Shown here: one piece after another, positions 52,108-60,910 of the stretch
Layout of the letters: every line of letters begins with the position of its first letter
Position numbering within the stretch: position 1 is the stretch's first letter
Assembly: GCF_024623455.1 (NCBI RefSeq)
Contig: NZ_JANIPJ010000012.1
Span: 1 to 64,000, forward strand
Length of the DNA: 64,000 bases
Reading direction: 5' to 3'
DNA from: Paenibacillus soyae
GTDB taxonomy: Bacteria > Bacillota > Bacilli > Paenibacillales > Paenibacillaceae
Position numbers and translations under genes: made by a program
Notes under the pieces: generated by a model
The model's database searches: none
What the model was told of the DNA's origin: nothing
The model's input: the letters and a program-made list of their open reading frames with translations, nothing else

Positions 52108-54327
52108 ATGTTAGAAAAAATTGGGCGGTTATTCGCAGGCCGCCGGTCGAAGTGGGTCACGCTGTTCGTATGGATCGCCGCCGCGGCCATATTGACGCTT
52201 ACGCTGCCCGCGGTAGGAGATAAAGAAAGGAACAACGCGCCGAATTTGGAGCCGGATAGTCCTTCGGTAGCGGCCGACGAGATGATCAAGCAATATTTCC
52301 CCGGGTCATCCGGCGTTCCGGCTCTGGTTGTCTGGCATAGGGAAAGCGGGCTGACGGAAGCGGATTATTCGGCTATTCAGCAGCTGACTGCGGAGCTGGC
52401 AAGCAGCCCGCTGGAAGCGCAGGGCGAGCTGGTCCCGCTTCATGAGATGCCTCCTCAGGCGCTCGCGCAATTCGCTTCGGAAGACGGCACGACGCTCGTC
52501 CAGCCGGTCTCCTTCATGGAAGGAACCGAAACGGAGCTGCTGAAGCACAACTTGGAGACGATCCAGAGCCAGATCAAGGAGCTGACAGGGACGGATCCGT
52601 TCGAGGTCGGGACGGACAACGCGTCCGAGCTTAGCGTCCGGATCAGCGGTCCGATAGGCATCTCGGTCGACGCGACCGATCTGTTCAAGAACGCGGATTT
52701 CGTCCTGCTGCTGGCGACCGTTATCCTCGTTCTCGTTCTGCTCCTGCTTATCTATCGTTCGCCGATTCTGGCCATCATTCCGCTTATCGGCGTCGGCTTT
52801 GCCTATCTCGTCACAAGCCCGATTCTTGGCTGGATGGCGGGCGAAGGATGGATTACGGTCGATTCGCAGGCCATTGCCATCATGACGGTGCTCTTGTTCG
52901 GCGCCGGAACGGACTACTGCCTGTTCTTCATCACGCGGTTCCGGCAGGAGCTGACTCGCGAAGAGGACCGGACCTCCGCGCTTGCCCACGCCTTCAAAGG
53001 CTCTTCGGGCGCGATCCTGATGAGCGGATTTACGGTCGTCTTGTCTTTGCTAGCCCTTCTACTAGCGAAATACGGAGCTTACGAACGCTTCGCCGTTCCG
53101 TTCTCCTTGTCGATCTTTATAATGATGATCGCGAGCTTGACGCTTATCCCGGCGCTCATGGCGATCATCGGCCGCGCTTCCTTCTTCCCGTTCATCCCGA
53201 GAACGGAGGAGATGGAGAAGGCGCGTCAGGCGAAGCGGGGCAAGCCGTATTTGCCGAAAAAAGCCGGACAAGGCATCGGAACAAAGGTTGGCGAGCTTGT
53301 CGTGAAACGCCCTTGGACGGTCGCTCTAAGCTGTCTTGTCGTGCTGGGCGTTCTTGCCGGCTTCGCTTCACAGACCAAGTACACGTACGATTTGCTCTCC
53401 TCGTTCCCTGAAGATATGCCGTCCCGCGAAGGCTTCGACGTCATTGCCGATGCGTACGTGCCGGGGGACCTGGCTCCAGCGACCGTCGTCGTAAGAGGAG
53501 GCGGCGAATCCGCGGATGTCCAGGCGGCTTTGTCGGGGATCCAGCATGTCGATCACGTATCGGAAGGATCCGTCAGCACGGTCGATCCGGAGCTGACTTC
53601 CTACAGCGTCGTATTCGCGATCAATCCGTATTCGCAAGACGCGATGGCCGCGATCCCGCAGTTACGGGAAGCCGCCGCAGACGCCTTGGCCGGCGCCGGA
53701 GTCGCCGATGCGGATGCGAACGTATGGGTCGGCGGCCAAACGGCAAGCCAATACGATACGAAGGAGCTGTCAGATCGCGATAACCGCGTCATTATCCCGG
53801 TCGTTACCGGGTTGATCGCGCTGCTGCTTCTGCTCTATTTGCGCTCGATCGTAGCAACCGTCTATCTGATCGCGACCGTCCTGCTGTCCTATGTCGCCGC
53901 GCTCGGACTAGGCTGGATCATTCTTCATCACATCATGGGCGTCGACGCCATTCAAGGCTCGATTCCGCTGTACGCTTTCGTGTTCCTCATCGCGCTCGGA
54001 GAGGACTACAATATCTTTATGATTTCGAGCATTTGGCAGAAACGCAAAACGATGCCGCTGCGCCAGGCCATTAAGGAAGGCGTCAGCGAAACGGGAGGCG
54101 TCATCACGTCCGCGGGTCTGATCCTGGCCGCTACGTTCGCGGTTCTAGGCACGCTCCCGATTCAGGTGCTCGTCCAATTCGGCATCATTACGGCGATCGG
54201 CGTTATGATGGACACGTTTATCGTGCGGCCGTTCCTCGTTCCGGCGATAACCTCCATTTTGGGTAAATTCGCATTCTGGCCGGGCGGATCGAAGAGCGCG
54301 GAGCATTCCCGCTCATACGATGCCTAG
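52108..54327 (+). CDS. MMPL/RND-type membrane exporter
   Basis: A 739-residue transporter with the two-fold MMPL layout: a first helix near residue 20, an outer domain, six helices (about 195-370), then a second outer domain and six more helices to the C terminus. GAGTDYCLFFITRF and GEDYNIFMISSIW are the paired MMPL signatures in each half. GGAGGAAGG precedes the ATG at 52108. Divergence from a TetR gene suggests inducible export of a lipid or a toxic compound; the substrate is unknown. Confidence 0.9.
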   Translation: MLEKIGRLFAGRRSKWVTLFVWIAAAAILTLTLPAVGDKERNNAPNLEPDSPSVAADEMIKQYFPGSSGVPALVVWHRESGLTEADYSAIQQLTAELASSPLEAQGELVPLHEMPPQALAQFASEDGTTLVQPVSFMEGTETELLKHNLETIQSQIKELTGTDPFEVGTDNASELSVRISGPIGISVDATDLFKNADFVLLLATVILVLVLLLLIYRSPILAIIPLIGVGFAYLVTSPILGWMAGEGWITVDSQAIAIMTVLLFGAGTDYCLFFITRFRQELTREEDRTSALAHAFKGSSGAILMSGFTVVLSLLALLLAKYGAYERFAVPFSLSIFIMMIASLTLIPALMAIIGRASFFPFIPRTEEMEKARQAKRGKPYLPKKAGQGIGTKVGELVVKRPWTVALSCLVVLGVLAGFASQTKYTYDLLSSFPEDMPSREGFDVIADAYVPGDLAPATVVVRGGGESADVQAALSGIQHVDHVSEGSVSTVDPELTSYSVVFAINPYSQDAMAAIPQLREAAADALAGAGVADADANVWVGGQTASQYDTKELSDRDNRVIIPVVTGLIALLLLLYLRSIVATVYLIATVLLSYVAALGLGWIILHHIMGVDAIQGSIPLYAFVFLIALGEDYNIFMISSIWQKRKTMPLRQAIKEGVSETGGVITSAGLILAATFAVLGTLPIQVLVQFGIITAIGVMMDTFIVRPFLVPAITSILGKFAFWPGGSKSAEHSRSYDA

Positions 54328-54803
54328 CGAATAGCCGTCAAAAGACATCGTCGCACGGTTGAGGGTGCTTAAGAAGTTTGCCTCAGACGAAAAGAAGGTA
54401 CGGCCCGCGTGAATGAGCAGCGGGCTGTACCCTTTTTTATATTGCGGATGATTCTGATTTAGGGCTCTATTGGTATGGGTAACGGATATGAGAGGCCTTA
54501 TCGCGGATAAATCAGCATTTTTTTAAAGGGTAAGGGAACTGAGAGCCGCTATTCGCCTGATTGTATGGTGATTCAACCGAATTGGAGTGCAATAAAGGCG
54601 CCATGTTCCGTTAGCCACCGAAAAAACGCGGATTTCCGGTGAATAACGTCGCTCACTTCCGTTAAGTGTTTCTCTCGAACGGAAGAAGACATCCACACCA
54701 ATAGGCTTTCGCTTATTGCTCCGCGGTTTTCCTTGTAACTTTAGCCGGCTTGCGAGCGTCTTTGTAGAAACGGAAGTTAGTTATATATAGAGGGGGAACG
54801 ATA
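54328..54803. other. Long intergenic region with terminator and repeat-like blocks
   Basis: No gene is supported. It has the MMPL terminator (54397-54438), then short blocks that look related to each other: TTCCGTTA occurs at about 54606 and 54657, with AACGGAA in inverted form near 54680. CACCGAAA pairs with TTTCCGGTG around 54617-54641. This resembles a degraded short intergenic repeat. Confidence 0.45.
54397..54438 (+). terminator. Intrinsic terminator after the MMPL gene
   Basis: A 12-bp stem with one wobble, GGTACGGCCCGC (54397-54408) with GCGGGCTGTACC (54420-54431), then six Ts. Confidence 0.88.
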
Positions 54804-55376
54804 ATGAAAACAAAGAACCTGTGGCTGGGGATTTGGATGGCGCTGATGCTGGCGGCCGGATCGATCGCGATCGGCCCCGAGAAGGCGAGCGCATGCAGCT
54901 GCGCGATGAATCCCAGCGTGAACGAAGCGAAGCTGAATAGCGACGCCGTGTTCAAAGGAACGGTTACGTCTCGCGATCAACCGTTAAAGTGGTTTCAGCG
55001 ATCGTCCGCCGATCCCGTGACATGGACGTTCCAGGTCGATGAAGTGTGGAAAGGGAAGGTAGCGCCCGAGATAGCGGTTACTTCCGCGGAGAGCGGCGCC
55101 AGCTGCGGCTACGAATTCCAAGTCGGGCAGCCATACGTCGTCTATGCCTACAAGAACGGCGATTCGCTCGATGTCAGCCTGTGCAGCAGAACCGTGCCGG
55201 TGAGCGCCGCCGGCCAAGATCTGGCAGAGCTCGGCAGCGGCTCTGTTCCGCCACGGCCCGGAGCCGTTGCCGAATCCGGCTCAGGATTCCCATGGTGGTG
55301 GATCATGGCCGGTATCGCCGCAGCCTTGGCTTCGATCTGGCTGTTCCGCCGCAAAGTTCGCGGCCGCTCTTTCTAA
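54804..55376 (+). CDS. Secreted TIMP-like (NTR-fold) membrane-anchored protein
   Basis: A 190-residue protein. A signal peptide (about 1-30) ends in KASA, so the mature chain would begin Cys-Ser-Cys (Cys31, Cys33). This is the arrangement of tissue inhibitors of metalloproteinases, and NSDAVFKGTV after it matches the NTR/TIMP fold. Further cysteines lie in SCGYEF and LCSRT, enough for two disulfides. A C-terminal membrane helix (about 160-180) and a basic tail anchor it. It could be a surface protease inhibitor or simply use the fold. Convergent overlap of 4 bases with the next gene. Confidence 0.72.
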   Translation: MKTKNLWLGIWMALMLAAGSIAIGPEKASACSCAMNPSVNEAKLNSDAVFKGTVTSRDQPLKWFQRSSADPVTWTFQVDEVWKGKVAPEIAVTSAESGASCGYEFQVGQPYVVYAYKNGDSLDVSLCSRTVPVSAAGQDLAELGSGSVPPRPGAVAESGSGFPWWWIMAGIAAALASIWLFRRKVRGRSF

Positions 55377-56785
55377 ATAAGGAACATAGCGACGATCGTC
55401 GTGACGACTAATCCGATCAGAACGGGCTTCAAATTCCGCCTTGCAAGCTCGAACGGGCTGACGCCGCAGATGGCGGCGGCGGGAATAAGCGCCCATGGGA
55501 CCAGCGTGCCCCCGCCGACCCAGATGGCGGCGACTTGGCCGAGAGCGGTCAGCGTCGGAATGCCCGAGCCGATGGCATGGCCGAATAGCTGGGCGATGGA
55601 GCCCGCAAGCGATATGCCGGAGAAGCCGGAGCCGTCAAGTCCCGTTACCGCCCCGACAAGAGCCAGCGTAATCGATCCCACGACGCCGTTGACCGGCACT
55701 TCATGGGCGAGCGCGACGCCAAGGTCATTCACGATGCCGTTCGACGCTTCGGGAAGCTTCTCGCCGAATAAGGAGAAGAAGCCGGCATCGCCCAGGTAGA
55801 AGAACGCGGCGATCGGGATGACGGGACCGAAGACCCGGAAGCCGAACAGGAAGCCCTCGATGAGATAGCCGGTCGTTTTCTCTAATCCCTTGCCGCGATG
55901 AGCCAACATCGTAATGACCAGCATAATAAGAATCGACGTGCCGCCGATAAGAGCCGTCGCGTCGCCGCCCTGCAGGTTAAAGAGGAACATGGCGACGACA
56001 TTCAGCGCGAAGAGAATCGGGATGACGATGGCCAGAACGCGCTTGGCCGTCATGGACAACACTTGCTCGCCAGACGACGACTTCGATCCGGTTATAGCCT
56101 CTTGGTGGTCGACGGCTTCGATCAAGCCATCCCTCCATTTGCCTGTTCGCATATCCCGCTTCATAAGCCAGAAAGCGGCGACGGTTGTCACAAGACCCAT
56201 AACAATGACGAGCGGTATGCTGGCCTGCATGACGTCGCTGACGGGAATGCCGGCCGCGTCGGCCGTCAGCTTCGGCGCGCCTTGAATAATATAGTCGCCG
56301 GAGAGTGCTATGCCGTGTCCGAATAAGTTCATCGCGACGGCTGCGCCGAGCGCGGGCAAGCCGACTCGAAGCGCAACCGGCAGCAGAACGGCGCCGATTA
56401 GCGCAACGGCGGGGGATGGCCAGAAGAAGAAGGAGGTCACCATCATGATTAGGCCGATTCCCCAGAATGCAAGCGAAGGCGTTTTCATAAATCGGGCGAA
56501 CGGCGCAATCATCACTTCATTAATTCCCGTTCGGATGAGAATACGGCTCATGGCGACGATAACGGATATGATGAGAATCGTCCCGACCAATTCCTTGATC
56601 GCGTAGATGAAGCTGTTGAATATGCCGCTGACGGAGCCTTCGATTGTCGTGGTGGCCAATATGCCGATCCCTAATATGCCCGCGATACAGATGAGCGTAG
56701 TATCTCTTCTCACCAGCATGAAGCCGATGATCGCCACGACGAATGCCAGATAAACCCAGTGTATGGCTGTTAACTCGATGATCAT
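55373..56785 (-). CDS. Polytopic permease of the ion-transporter superfamily
   Basis: A 470-residue membrane protein with about twelve helices. It resembles uncharacterised B. subtilis YhfA-type permeases of the GntP/DcuC-like superfamily. The stretch FFFWPSPAVALIGAVLLP and the central basic loop (MKRDMRTGKWRDG) are visible. GGGAGGTTGATC precedes ATG at 56785. It converges on the TIMP-like gene and has no obvious operon partner. Substrate unknown; an organic acid is a reasonable guess from the superfamily. Confidence 0.75.
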   Translation of the reverse strand: MIIELTAIHWVYLAFVVAIIGFMLVRRDTTLICIAGILGIGILATTTIEGSVSGIFNSFIYAIKELVGTILIISVIVAMSRILIRTGINEVMIAPFARFMKTPSLAFWGIGLIMMVTSFFFWPSPAVALIGAVLLPVALRVGLPALGAAVAMNLFGHGIALSGDYIIQGAPKLTADAAGIPVSDVMQASIPLVIVMGLVTTVAAFWLMKRDMRTGKWRDGLIEAVDHQEAITGSKSSSGEQVLSMTAKRVLAIVIPILFALNVVAMFLFNLQGGDATALIGGTSILIMLVITMLAHRGKGLEKTTGYLIEGFLFGFRVFGPVIPIAAFFYLGDAGFFSLFGEKLPEASNGIVNDLGVALAHEVPVNGVVGSITLALVGAVTGLDGSGFSGISLAGSIAQLFGHAIGSGIPTLTALGQVAAIWVGGGTLVPWALIPAAAICGVSPFELARRNLKPVLIGLVVTTIVAMFLI

Positions 56786-56976
56786 AATTGATCAACCTCC
56801 CAGCATCGCGACAGTCGGTCTGCCGGCTATCGTAATGTAATGTATGCAGGGAGGGACATAGGCGTTCAGCCGTATAAGGACGAAGCGGACGCGGGTTCTT
56901 GCGCCGCCATATTCGCTGTGCTATCCTACTTAGGACAAAGGCGAGAGAATCTCGTGATTACGTTTCGGAGGGACCC

Positions 56977-57246
56977 ATGCTAAACATTCAAATCTTGGAA
57001 GCGTCCATGAGCTACAGCAAGGAAGACGGCTACGTCGGCAAGGTGCAGTTCGGAGTCGAAGGCCACGAGAATCAATACGAGATTACGCTGCATAGCAAGA
57101 AGGGCAATGATTGGGGCTATGGCTTATTCTTCCTGCACGAATCCGGCAAGGAGGAGCAGCTTCTTGCTCTGGAGGACGAGCTGGAGGAGAACGACGAGCT
57201 GTTCGATACGCTGGTTGAAGCGGCGAAAGCAAAGCTGGAGAAATAA
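56977..57246 (+). CDS. Small hypothetical protein
   Basis: An 89-residue soluble acidic protein. ATG at 56977 follows CGGAGGGACC, and a longer frame from 56899 has no such site. The N-terminal half looks beta-rich and the C-terminal half helical and charged (EEQLLALEDELEENDELFD). I recognise no domain. It stands alone between two convergent or divergent genes. Confidence 0.7.
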   Translation: MLNIQILEASMSYSKEDGYVGKVQFGVEGHENQYEITLHSKKGNDWGYGLFFLHESGKEEQLLALEDELEENDELFDTLVEAAKAKLEK

Positions 57247-57265
57247 CGGCGAGGCAAGACAAAAC

Positions 57266-57307
57266 AGAGCCCATAACCGCGTCCTTGCGAATGCGATTAT
57301 GGGCTCT
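57266..57307 (-). terminator. Hairpin between convergent genes
   Basis: An 11-bp stem AGAGCCCATAA (57266-57276) with TTATGGGCTCT (57297-57307). On the minus strand it is followed by TGTTTTGTCTT, so it may end the DedA gene transcript. Confidence 0.45.
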
Positions 57308-57328
57308 ATGACGTGAAAGCGAAAAGCG

Positions 57329-57955
57329 CTACAAGGACCGGCGTACCGGCTCGTTCTTGTCCGTTCTCTTCGAGCGGACGATGCGATAGCAGACATAGCC
57401 TGCTGCCGCCGCTGCCAGGAATCCGACTACCCATAGCCCGTATTCGTAGATGAGGTTCGCGATTTGTTGGACTTGATTGCCCACCAGCGATCCAAGGACG
57501 AAATAGATCATGGTCCACACGAATGCGGAAGGGTACGCGAATAGAATAAAGCGGCTGAATTTCATCCGGTTAAGTCCCATGACGTAAGGAGTGACATGCC
57601 TCAGGAACGGCAGGCACAGGCTGATGCTGATCGCGTAACCGCCGTATTTTTCGCTGAGCTCCTCGGAGCGCGACAGGAACCGCCCGATATTTTTTTTGCT
57701 GCGGAACCAGTTCGACAGCTTGGCGCCCGCGAATCGGCCGATGCTGTAGCCGAACGTCATGGCGGAGCATATGCCGAGAAAGGTCATGATGAAGGCGGGG
57801 ACAGGCGACAAGGTGCCGGCCGCGGAGAGCGCTCCGCCCGTCATGACGACCGCTTCGTTCGGGATCGGCAGTCCGATTAATCCGAGGCAGAGGACTAGGA
57901 ACAACGCCGCGTAGCCGATCTGTTCGATGATGTCCAACAATAATTCATAAGCCAT
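57329..57955 (-). CDS. DedA-family membrane protein
   Basis: A 208-residue membrane protein of the DedA/SNARE-associated family. Typical features are GLIGLPIPNEAVVMTGGAL near residues 25-43 and the FLRHVTPYVMG segment near 116-126, where the conserved arginine sits. Some family members flip undecaprenyl phosphate or affect membrane potential and antimicrobial resistance. GGAAGAAG precedes ATG at 57955. Confidence 0.88.
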   Translation of the reverse strand: MAYELLLDIIEQIGYAALFLVLCLGLIGLPIPNEAVVMTGGALSAAGTLSPVPAFIMTFLGICSAMTFGYSIGRFAGAKLSNWFRSKKNIGRFLSRSEELSEKYGGYAISISLCLPFLRHVTPYVMGLNRMKFSRFILFAYPSAFVWTMIYFVLGSLVGNQVQQIANLIYEYGLWVVGFLAAAAAGYVCYRIVRSKRTDKNEPVRRSL

Positions 57956-58044
57956 ATGTCAACACGCTTCTTCCTTTATGCCAAATCATAGAAAAACGAA
58001 TAAATAATCTTTATACAGGGTACCATAGATCATCGCTCATGCCT

Positions 58045-58072
58045 ACCTCTCGAGGTCTTAAGACCGAGGTCT
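58045..58072. promoter_or_regulatory. Overlapping palindrome and direct repeat, candidate operator
   Basis: GGTCTTAAGACC (58054-58065) is a perfect palindrome. CGAGGTCT occurs at 58051-58058 and again at 58065-58072. ACCTC and GAGGT also pair across 58045-58056. It lies in the divergent gap before the sigma-like gene and the DedA gene. Confidence 0.45.
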
Positions 58073-58091
58073 AGTCGCGTTTTAACCTTTT

Positions 58092-58120
58092 CGTAACTTT
58101 TTGTTCAAGCCCTGCGCCTA
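58092..58120 (+). promoter_or_regulatory. Possible ECF-type promoter of the sigma-like gene
   Basis: CGTAAC (58092-58097) followed by a T-run and CGCCTA at 58115-58120 resembles the ECF-type promoter at 40636, with a 17-base spacer. A TATAAT at 58119-58124 is an alternative -10 box but no good -35 goes with it. Confidence 0.35.
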
Positions 58121-58165
58121 TAATGAAAGGTAGCTTACTGGCTTGACGAAGGAGCGGAGGTTTGC

Positions 58166-58432
58166 ATGGCGAAGTTTCAAAAGAAAGTGGCGGATTTGCG
58201 CAAATGCGAGCCCGTTGTCTATTCCATATGTTTAACGATGCTTGCGGATGAAGCAGCCGCCTGCGAGGCGGCCAAACGGATTTTGGTCGAATTATTTCGG
58301 GATTCGGCTTTTTGGATGAAACAGGAGTCGGATTGGCAAGCTTATATGACTAGGATATGCATCAGACATTGCTTACATAACGTTGCAAACGCCGATAAAC
58401 AAGCGGAGACCGCTTCAACCTGCGTCTCTTAG
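58166..58432 (+). CDS. Small protein resembling sigma-70 region 2 only
   Basis: An 88-residue protein. Residues about 16-75 resemble region 2 of ECF sigma factors: a helix with VVYSICLTMLADEAAACEAA, then an aromatic segment with RDSAFWMKQESDW, then YMTRICIRHCLHNVANADK, like the RIARNLCLD part. The region 4 DNA-binding domain is absent and the frame ends cleanly. A possible ECF-type promoter precedes it, which would fit autoregulation. It could be a partial sigma, a decoy or anti-activator, or an unrelated helical protein. Confidence 0.55.
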   Translation: MAKFQKKVADLRKCEPVVYSICLTMLADEAAACEAAKRILVELFRDSAFWMKQESDWQAYMTRICIRHCLHNVANADKQAETASTCVS

Positions 58433-58467
58433 CGCAAGTCGGCTCGAGGGAGCAGAGAACGGAGTTT

Positions 58468-59400
58468 ATGAAACAGCTGAAGGAGCATTCGATCGAGGAA
58501 GCCGCGCGTGAGCGGCGGATCAAAAGTTATGTCGTCTATCGCGACGGCAGGCTGCTAGAGGAATGGCACGAATCCGGCCGAGACGCGATAGGACCCTTAT
58601 ATTCCTGTACCAAAAGCGTCTTGTCCACGCTCATCGGCATTGCGCTGCACCGGGGAGAAATCGAAAGCTTGCGGCAGCCGATCAGCGTTTACCTGGGCGA
58701 CGTCGAGATAGGGGACGAAAACGGTCATCCCATTACGATCGAGCATTTGTTAACGATGACGCCCGGCTTCGACTGGCCGGATTTCGATAAACCGTACAAG
58801 ACGTTTCGCGCTTCGCAGGATCCCGTCGCTTTCACCCTCGCGAGGCCGGTCATTCATACCCCGGGGCACGCCTTCACTTACAACTCCGGCGGATCGCATC
58901 TGTTATCGGCCATCCTGACGAAAGCGACGGGCCAGTCCGCGCTTCAATATGCCGAACGGACGCTGTTTGGTCCTCTGGGGTTCCGAGCGGCCAAATGGAC
59001 GGAAAGGGGCGGCATCAGCGAAGGCGGTACGGGGTTGTCCTTATACGGGCATGATTTGGCGAAAATCGGGCTACTGTATTTGCGGCGCGGCCGCTGGGAC
59101 GATAGGCAGCTTCTTCCCGGGCAATGGGTGGAGGAAGCGGCTTCCATGCGGCATCGCGCTCTTCTTCATTATGAGCCGCCGATTTATGGCGGATACGGCT
59201 ATCATTGGTGGGTTTCCCCGCAAGAGCATAACGGCTGCGCGGACTGTTATTTCGCATTCGGGCACGGCGGCCAATATCTAATGAACATTCCGAGCCTAGA
59301 CCTCACGGTCGTCGTCCGCAAAAAAATCACGAAACGGAACGAAGCGATCCACGCCAGATCGTTTATTTTCGAACATCTGGTTCCCCTTGTCAGCCGATAA
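58468..59400 (+). CDS. Serine beta-lactamase-fold hydrolase
   Basis: A 310-residue protein of the class C beta-lactamase/esterase (PBP4*-like) family. The active-site SxxK is SCTK near residue 48, YNSGGSHLL near residue 133 gives the Tyr-x-Asn, and a HGGQY motif near 269 takes the place of KTG. No signal peptide is visible, so it may be cytoplasmic. It follows the sigma-like gene by 35 bases. Substrate unknown; esterase or peptidase is likely. It overlaps the convergent MBL gene by 11 bases. Confidence 0.85.
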   Translation: MKQLKEHSIEEAARERRIKSYVVYRDGRLLEEWHESGRDAIGPLYSCTKSVLSTLIGIALHRGEIESLRQPISVYLGDVEIGDENGHPITIEHLLTMTPGFDWPDFDKPYKTFRASQDPVAFTLARPVIHTPGHAFTYNSGGSHLLSAILTKATGQSALQYAERTLFGPLGFRAAKWTERGGISEGGTGLSLYGHDLAKIGLLYLRRGRWDDRQLLPGQWVEEAASMRHRALLHYEPPIYGGYGYHWWVSPQEHNGCADCYFAFGHGGQYLMNIPSLDLTVVVRKKITKRNEAIHARSFIFEHLVPLVSR

Positions 59401-60133
59401 GCTCGCGGATTCGTTCGCGAGGAGCGCGGCGGTAAGCCCCGCCATGATGGCAAAAAACAGCTTGAATCTCGTAGTCTAGCAGCTGCCGCAGCGATTCTAC
59501 GGCTTGCTCGAAGTCCGTGCAAAGAGCGGCGTCCGGCAGCTCCAGCTGATCGTTTACGACTTGCAGCGCATCGCCGGCGATAAGCGTTCCGCTCTCGGCA
59601 TGATACAAGCTGATATGACCGGGCGTATGTCCCGGCGTCTCCAAAACCCGCAATCCGCCGGCTAACGGGAGCAGCTCGAGATGGCCGATTTCATGATCAA
59701 CCTCGACGCGCGGCGGCTGCTCGAGCGTTCGTCTGAACGCTTCCTTCCATTCCGGGGGCACGCTATCGGGCATGGCTTGCACCGCAGCCTCGATCGCCCC
59801 GGGCGTAAGCTTCAGCAGCCTACGCTGCCCCTCGATATACGGCTTCTCCAGCGGATGCGAATAGATTCGCAAGCCGGATCCGGCCCATTCCTTAAGCGCC
59901 TGCGCGCTGCCGATATGGTCGAGATCCTGGTGGGTTAAGATCAATTGCGTTACTTCGCGGCCGCCAATACCCGCCTGCTCGAGCTCCTGCCGAAGGAGCG
60001 GGAGCTGCCCCGGATAGGCGGTATCGATTAGAATGACATCCTTCTCATCCCAGAGCAGCGTCGGGTATATCGTCTCCACCCGATTCATCATTTTTGCGGA
60101 AATGGGTAAAGAAATAATGGAAAAGCTTCTCAT
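59390..60133 (-). CDS. MBL-fold metallo-hydrolase
   Basis: A 247-residue metallo-beta-lactamase-fold hydrolase. The metal motif reads THQDLDHIGS near residue 66 (first His of the usual HxHxDH, with Gln in place of the second His). Further motifs are the TPGHTPGHISL histidine near residue 160 and GDALQ near 180, CHHGGAY near the C terminus. The substituted second histidine is a family variant seen in quorum-quenching-like or glyoxalase-like members, so activity is plausible. A strong promoter lies upstream (60230-60258). Confidence 0.85.
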   Translation of the reverse strand: MRSFSIISLPISAKMMNRVETIYPTLLWDEKDVILIDTAYPGQLPLLRQELEQAGIGGREVTQLILTHQDLDHIGSAQALKEWAGSGLRIYSHPLEKPYIEGQRRLLKLTPGAIEAAVQAMPDSVPPEWKEAFRRTLEQPPRVEVDHEIGHLELLPLAGGLRVLETPGHTPGHISLYHAESGTLIAGDALQVVNDQLELPDAALCTDFEQAVESLRQLLDYEIQAVFCHHGGAYRRAPRERIRELIG

Positions 60134-60475
60134 TGTCCTCGTCCTCCTCCGATACAAATCGTTCCCTATGAACCAGGGTAAAGCTTATAGTAGCAGAGAA
60201 GAAGCGTGTGGTAAATACTAAAATATTATATTATAACACAAAAATAATATTTTGTCAATGGTTAAATTTCGAGAAATTGCGCACTTCTACCACTTTGTTT
60301 AATGGCGAAATAAAGTCTATTTACTCTATCGACGGCTTGCTTCTAGGAAACATTAACTAAAACTAGAAAAAAACGAGGTTGGGACTTCCTCGGGTCTCCT
60401 AATGGTTGTATAATCATGGAAGTCGCGCTAATGGTCATTGCTATTGTTTCGCTAAAGATTGGAGATCGTGGTAGT
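60134..60475. other. AT-rich intergenic region between MBL hydrolase and fosB
   Basis: The gap is markedly AT-rich compared with the surrounding genes. It holds a near-consensus minus-strand promoter (60230-60258), a small inverted pair CGAGG and CCTCG (60374-60392) before fosB, and a TATAAT at 60409-60414. No gene is supported. Confidence 0.5.
60230..60258 (-). promoter_or_regulatory. Near-consensus SigA promoter of the MBL hydrolase gene
   Basis: On the minus strand TTGACA (60258 down to 60253) is followed after 17 bases by TATAAT (60235 down to 60230). A second TATAAT overlaps it. The transcript would have a leader of about 90 bases. Confidence 0.82.
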
Positions 60476-60904
60476 ATGAACATTCATGCCATTAATCATT
60501 TATGTTTTTCCGTGTCCGATTTGGAGAAGTCGATCGCTTTCTACCAGAAAGTATTCAACGCGAAGCTGAGAGTGAAAGGCAGAAAGCTTGCTTACTTCGA
60601 TTTGAACGGAATCTGGATCGCCCTTAACGAAGAAGAGATCGCGGGCAGGCATACGGCGCCCCGGACCTATACGCATATCGCGTTTTCGATTCCGGAGGAA
60701 GAATTCGAGGATGTATTCGAACGGCTTGAAGAGCTGCAAGTCGATGTGTTCTCTGGAAGGCCCAGGCATAAAAAAGATAAAAAATCGATGTACTTCGTCG
60801 ACCCTGACGGCCATATGTTCGAGTTCCATACAGGTACGCTCGCCGATCGGCTGGAGTACTATAAGACGGATATGGACCATATGACCTTTTATAACGAAAC
60901 ATGA
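60476..60904 (+). CDS. fosB: Metallothiol transferase FosB (fosfomycin resistance)
   Basis: A 142-residue glyoxalase-fold enzyme that adds a thiol (bacillithiol or L-cysteine) to fosfomycin. It aligns closely by eye with Bacillus FosB: INHLCFSVSDLEKSIAFYQKVF at the N terminus with the metal His8, YFDLNGIWIALNEE, YTHIAFSI with the second His, and DPDGHMFEFHTGTL with the Glu ligand, ending HMTFY. ATG at 60476 is used; a longer frame starts at 60416. It stands alone. Chromosomal copies are common in Bacillales. Confidence 0.92.
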   Translation: MNIHAINHLCFSVSDLEKSIAFYQKVFNAKLRVKGRKLAYFDLNGIWIALNEEEIAGRHTAPRTYTHIAFSIPEEEFEDVFERLEELQVDVFSGRPRHKKDKKSMYFVDPDGHMFEFHTGTLADRLEYYKTDMDHMTFYNET

Positions 60905-60910
60905 AGCGAA

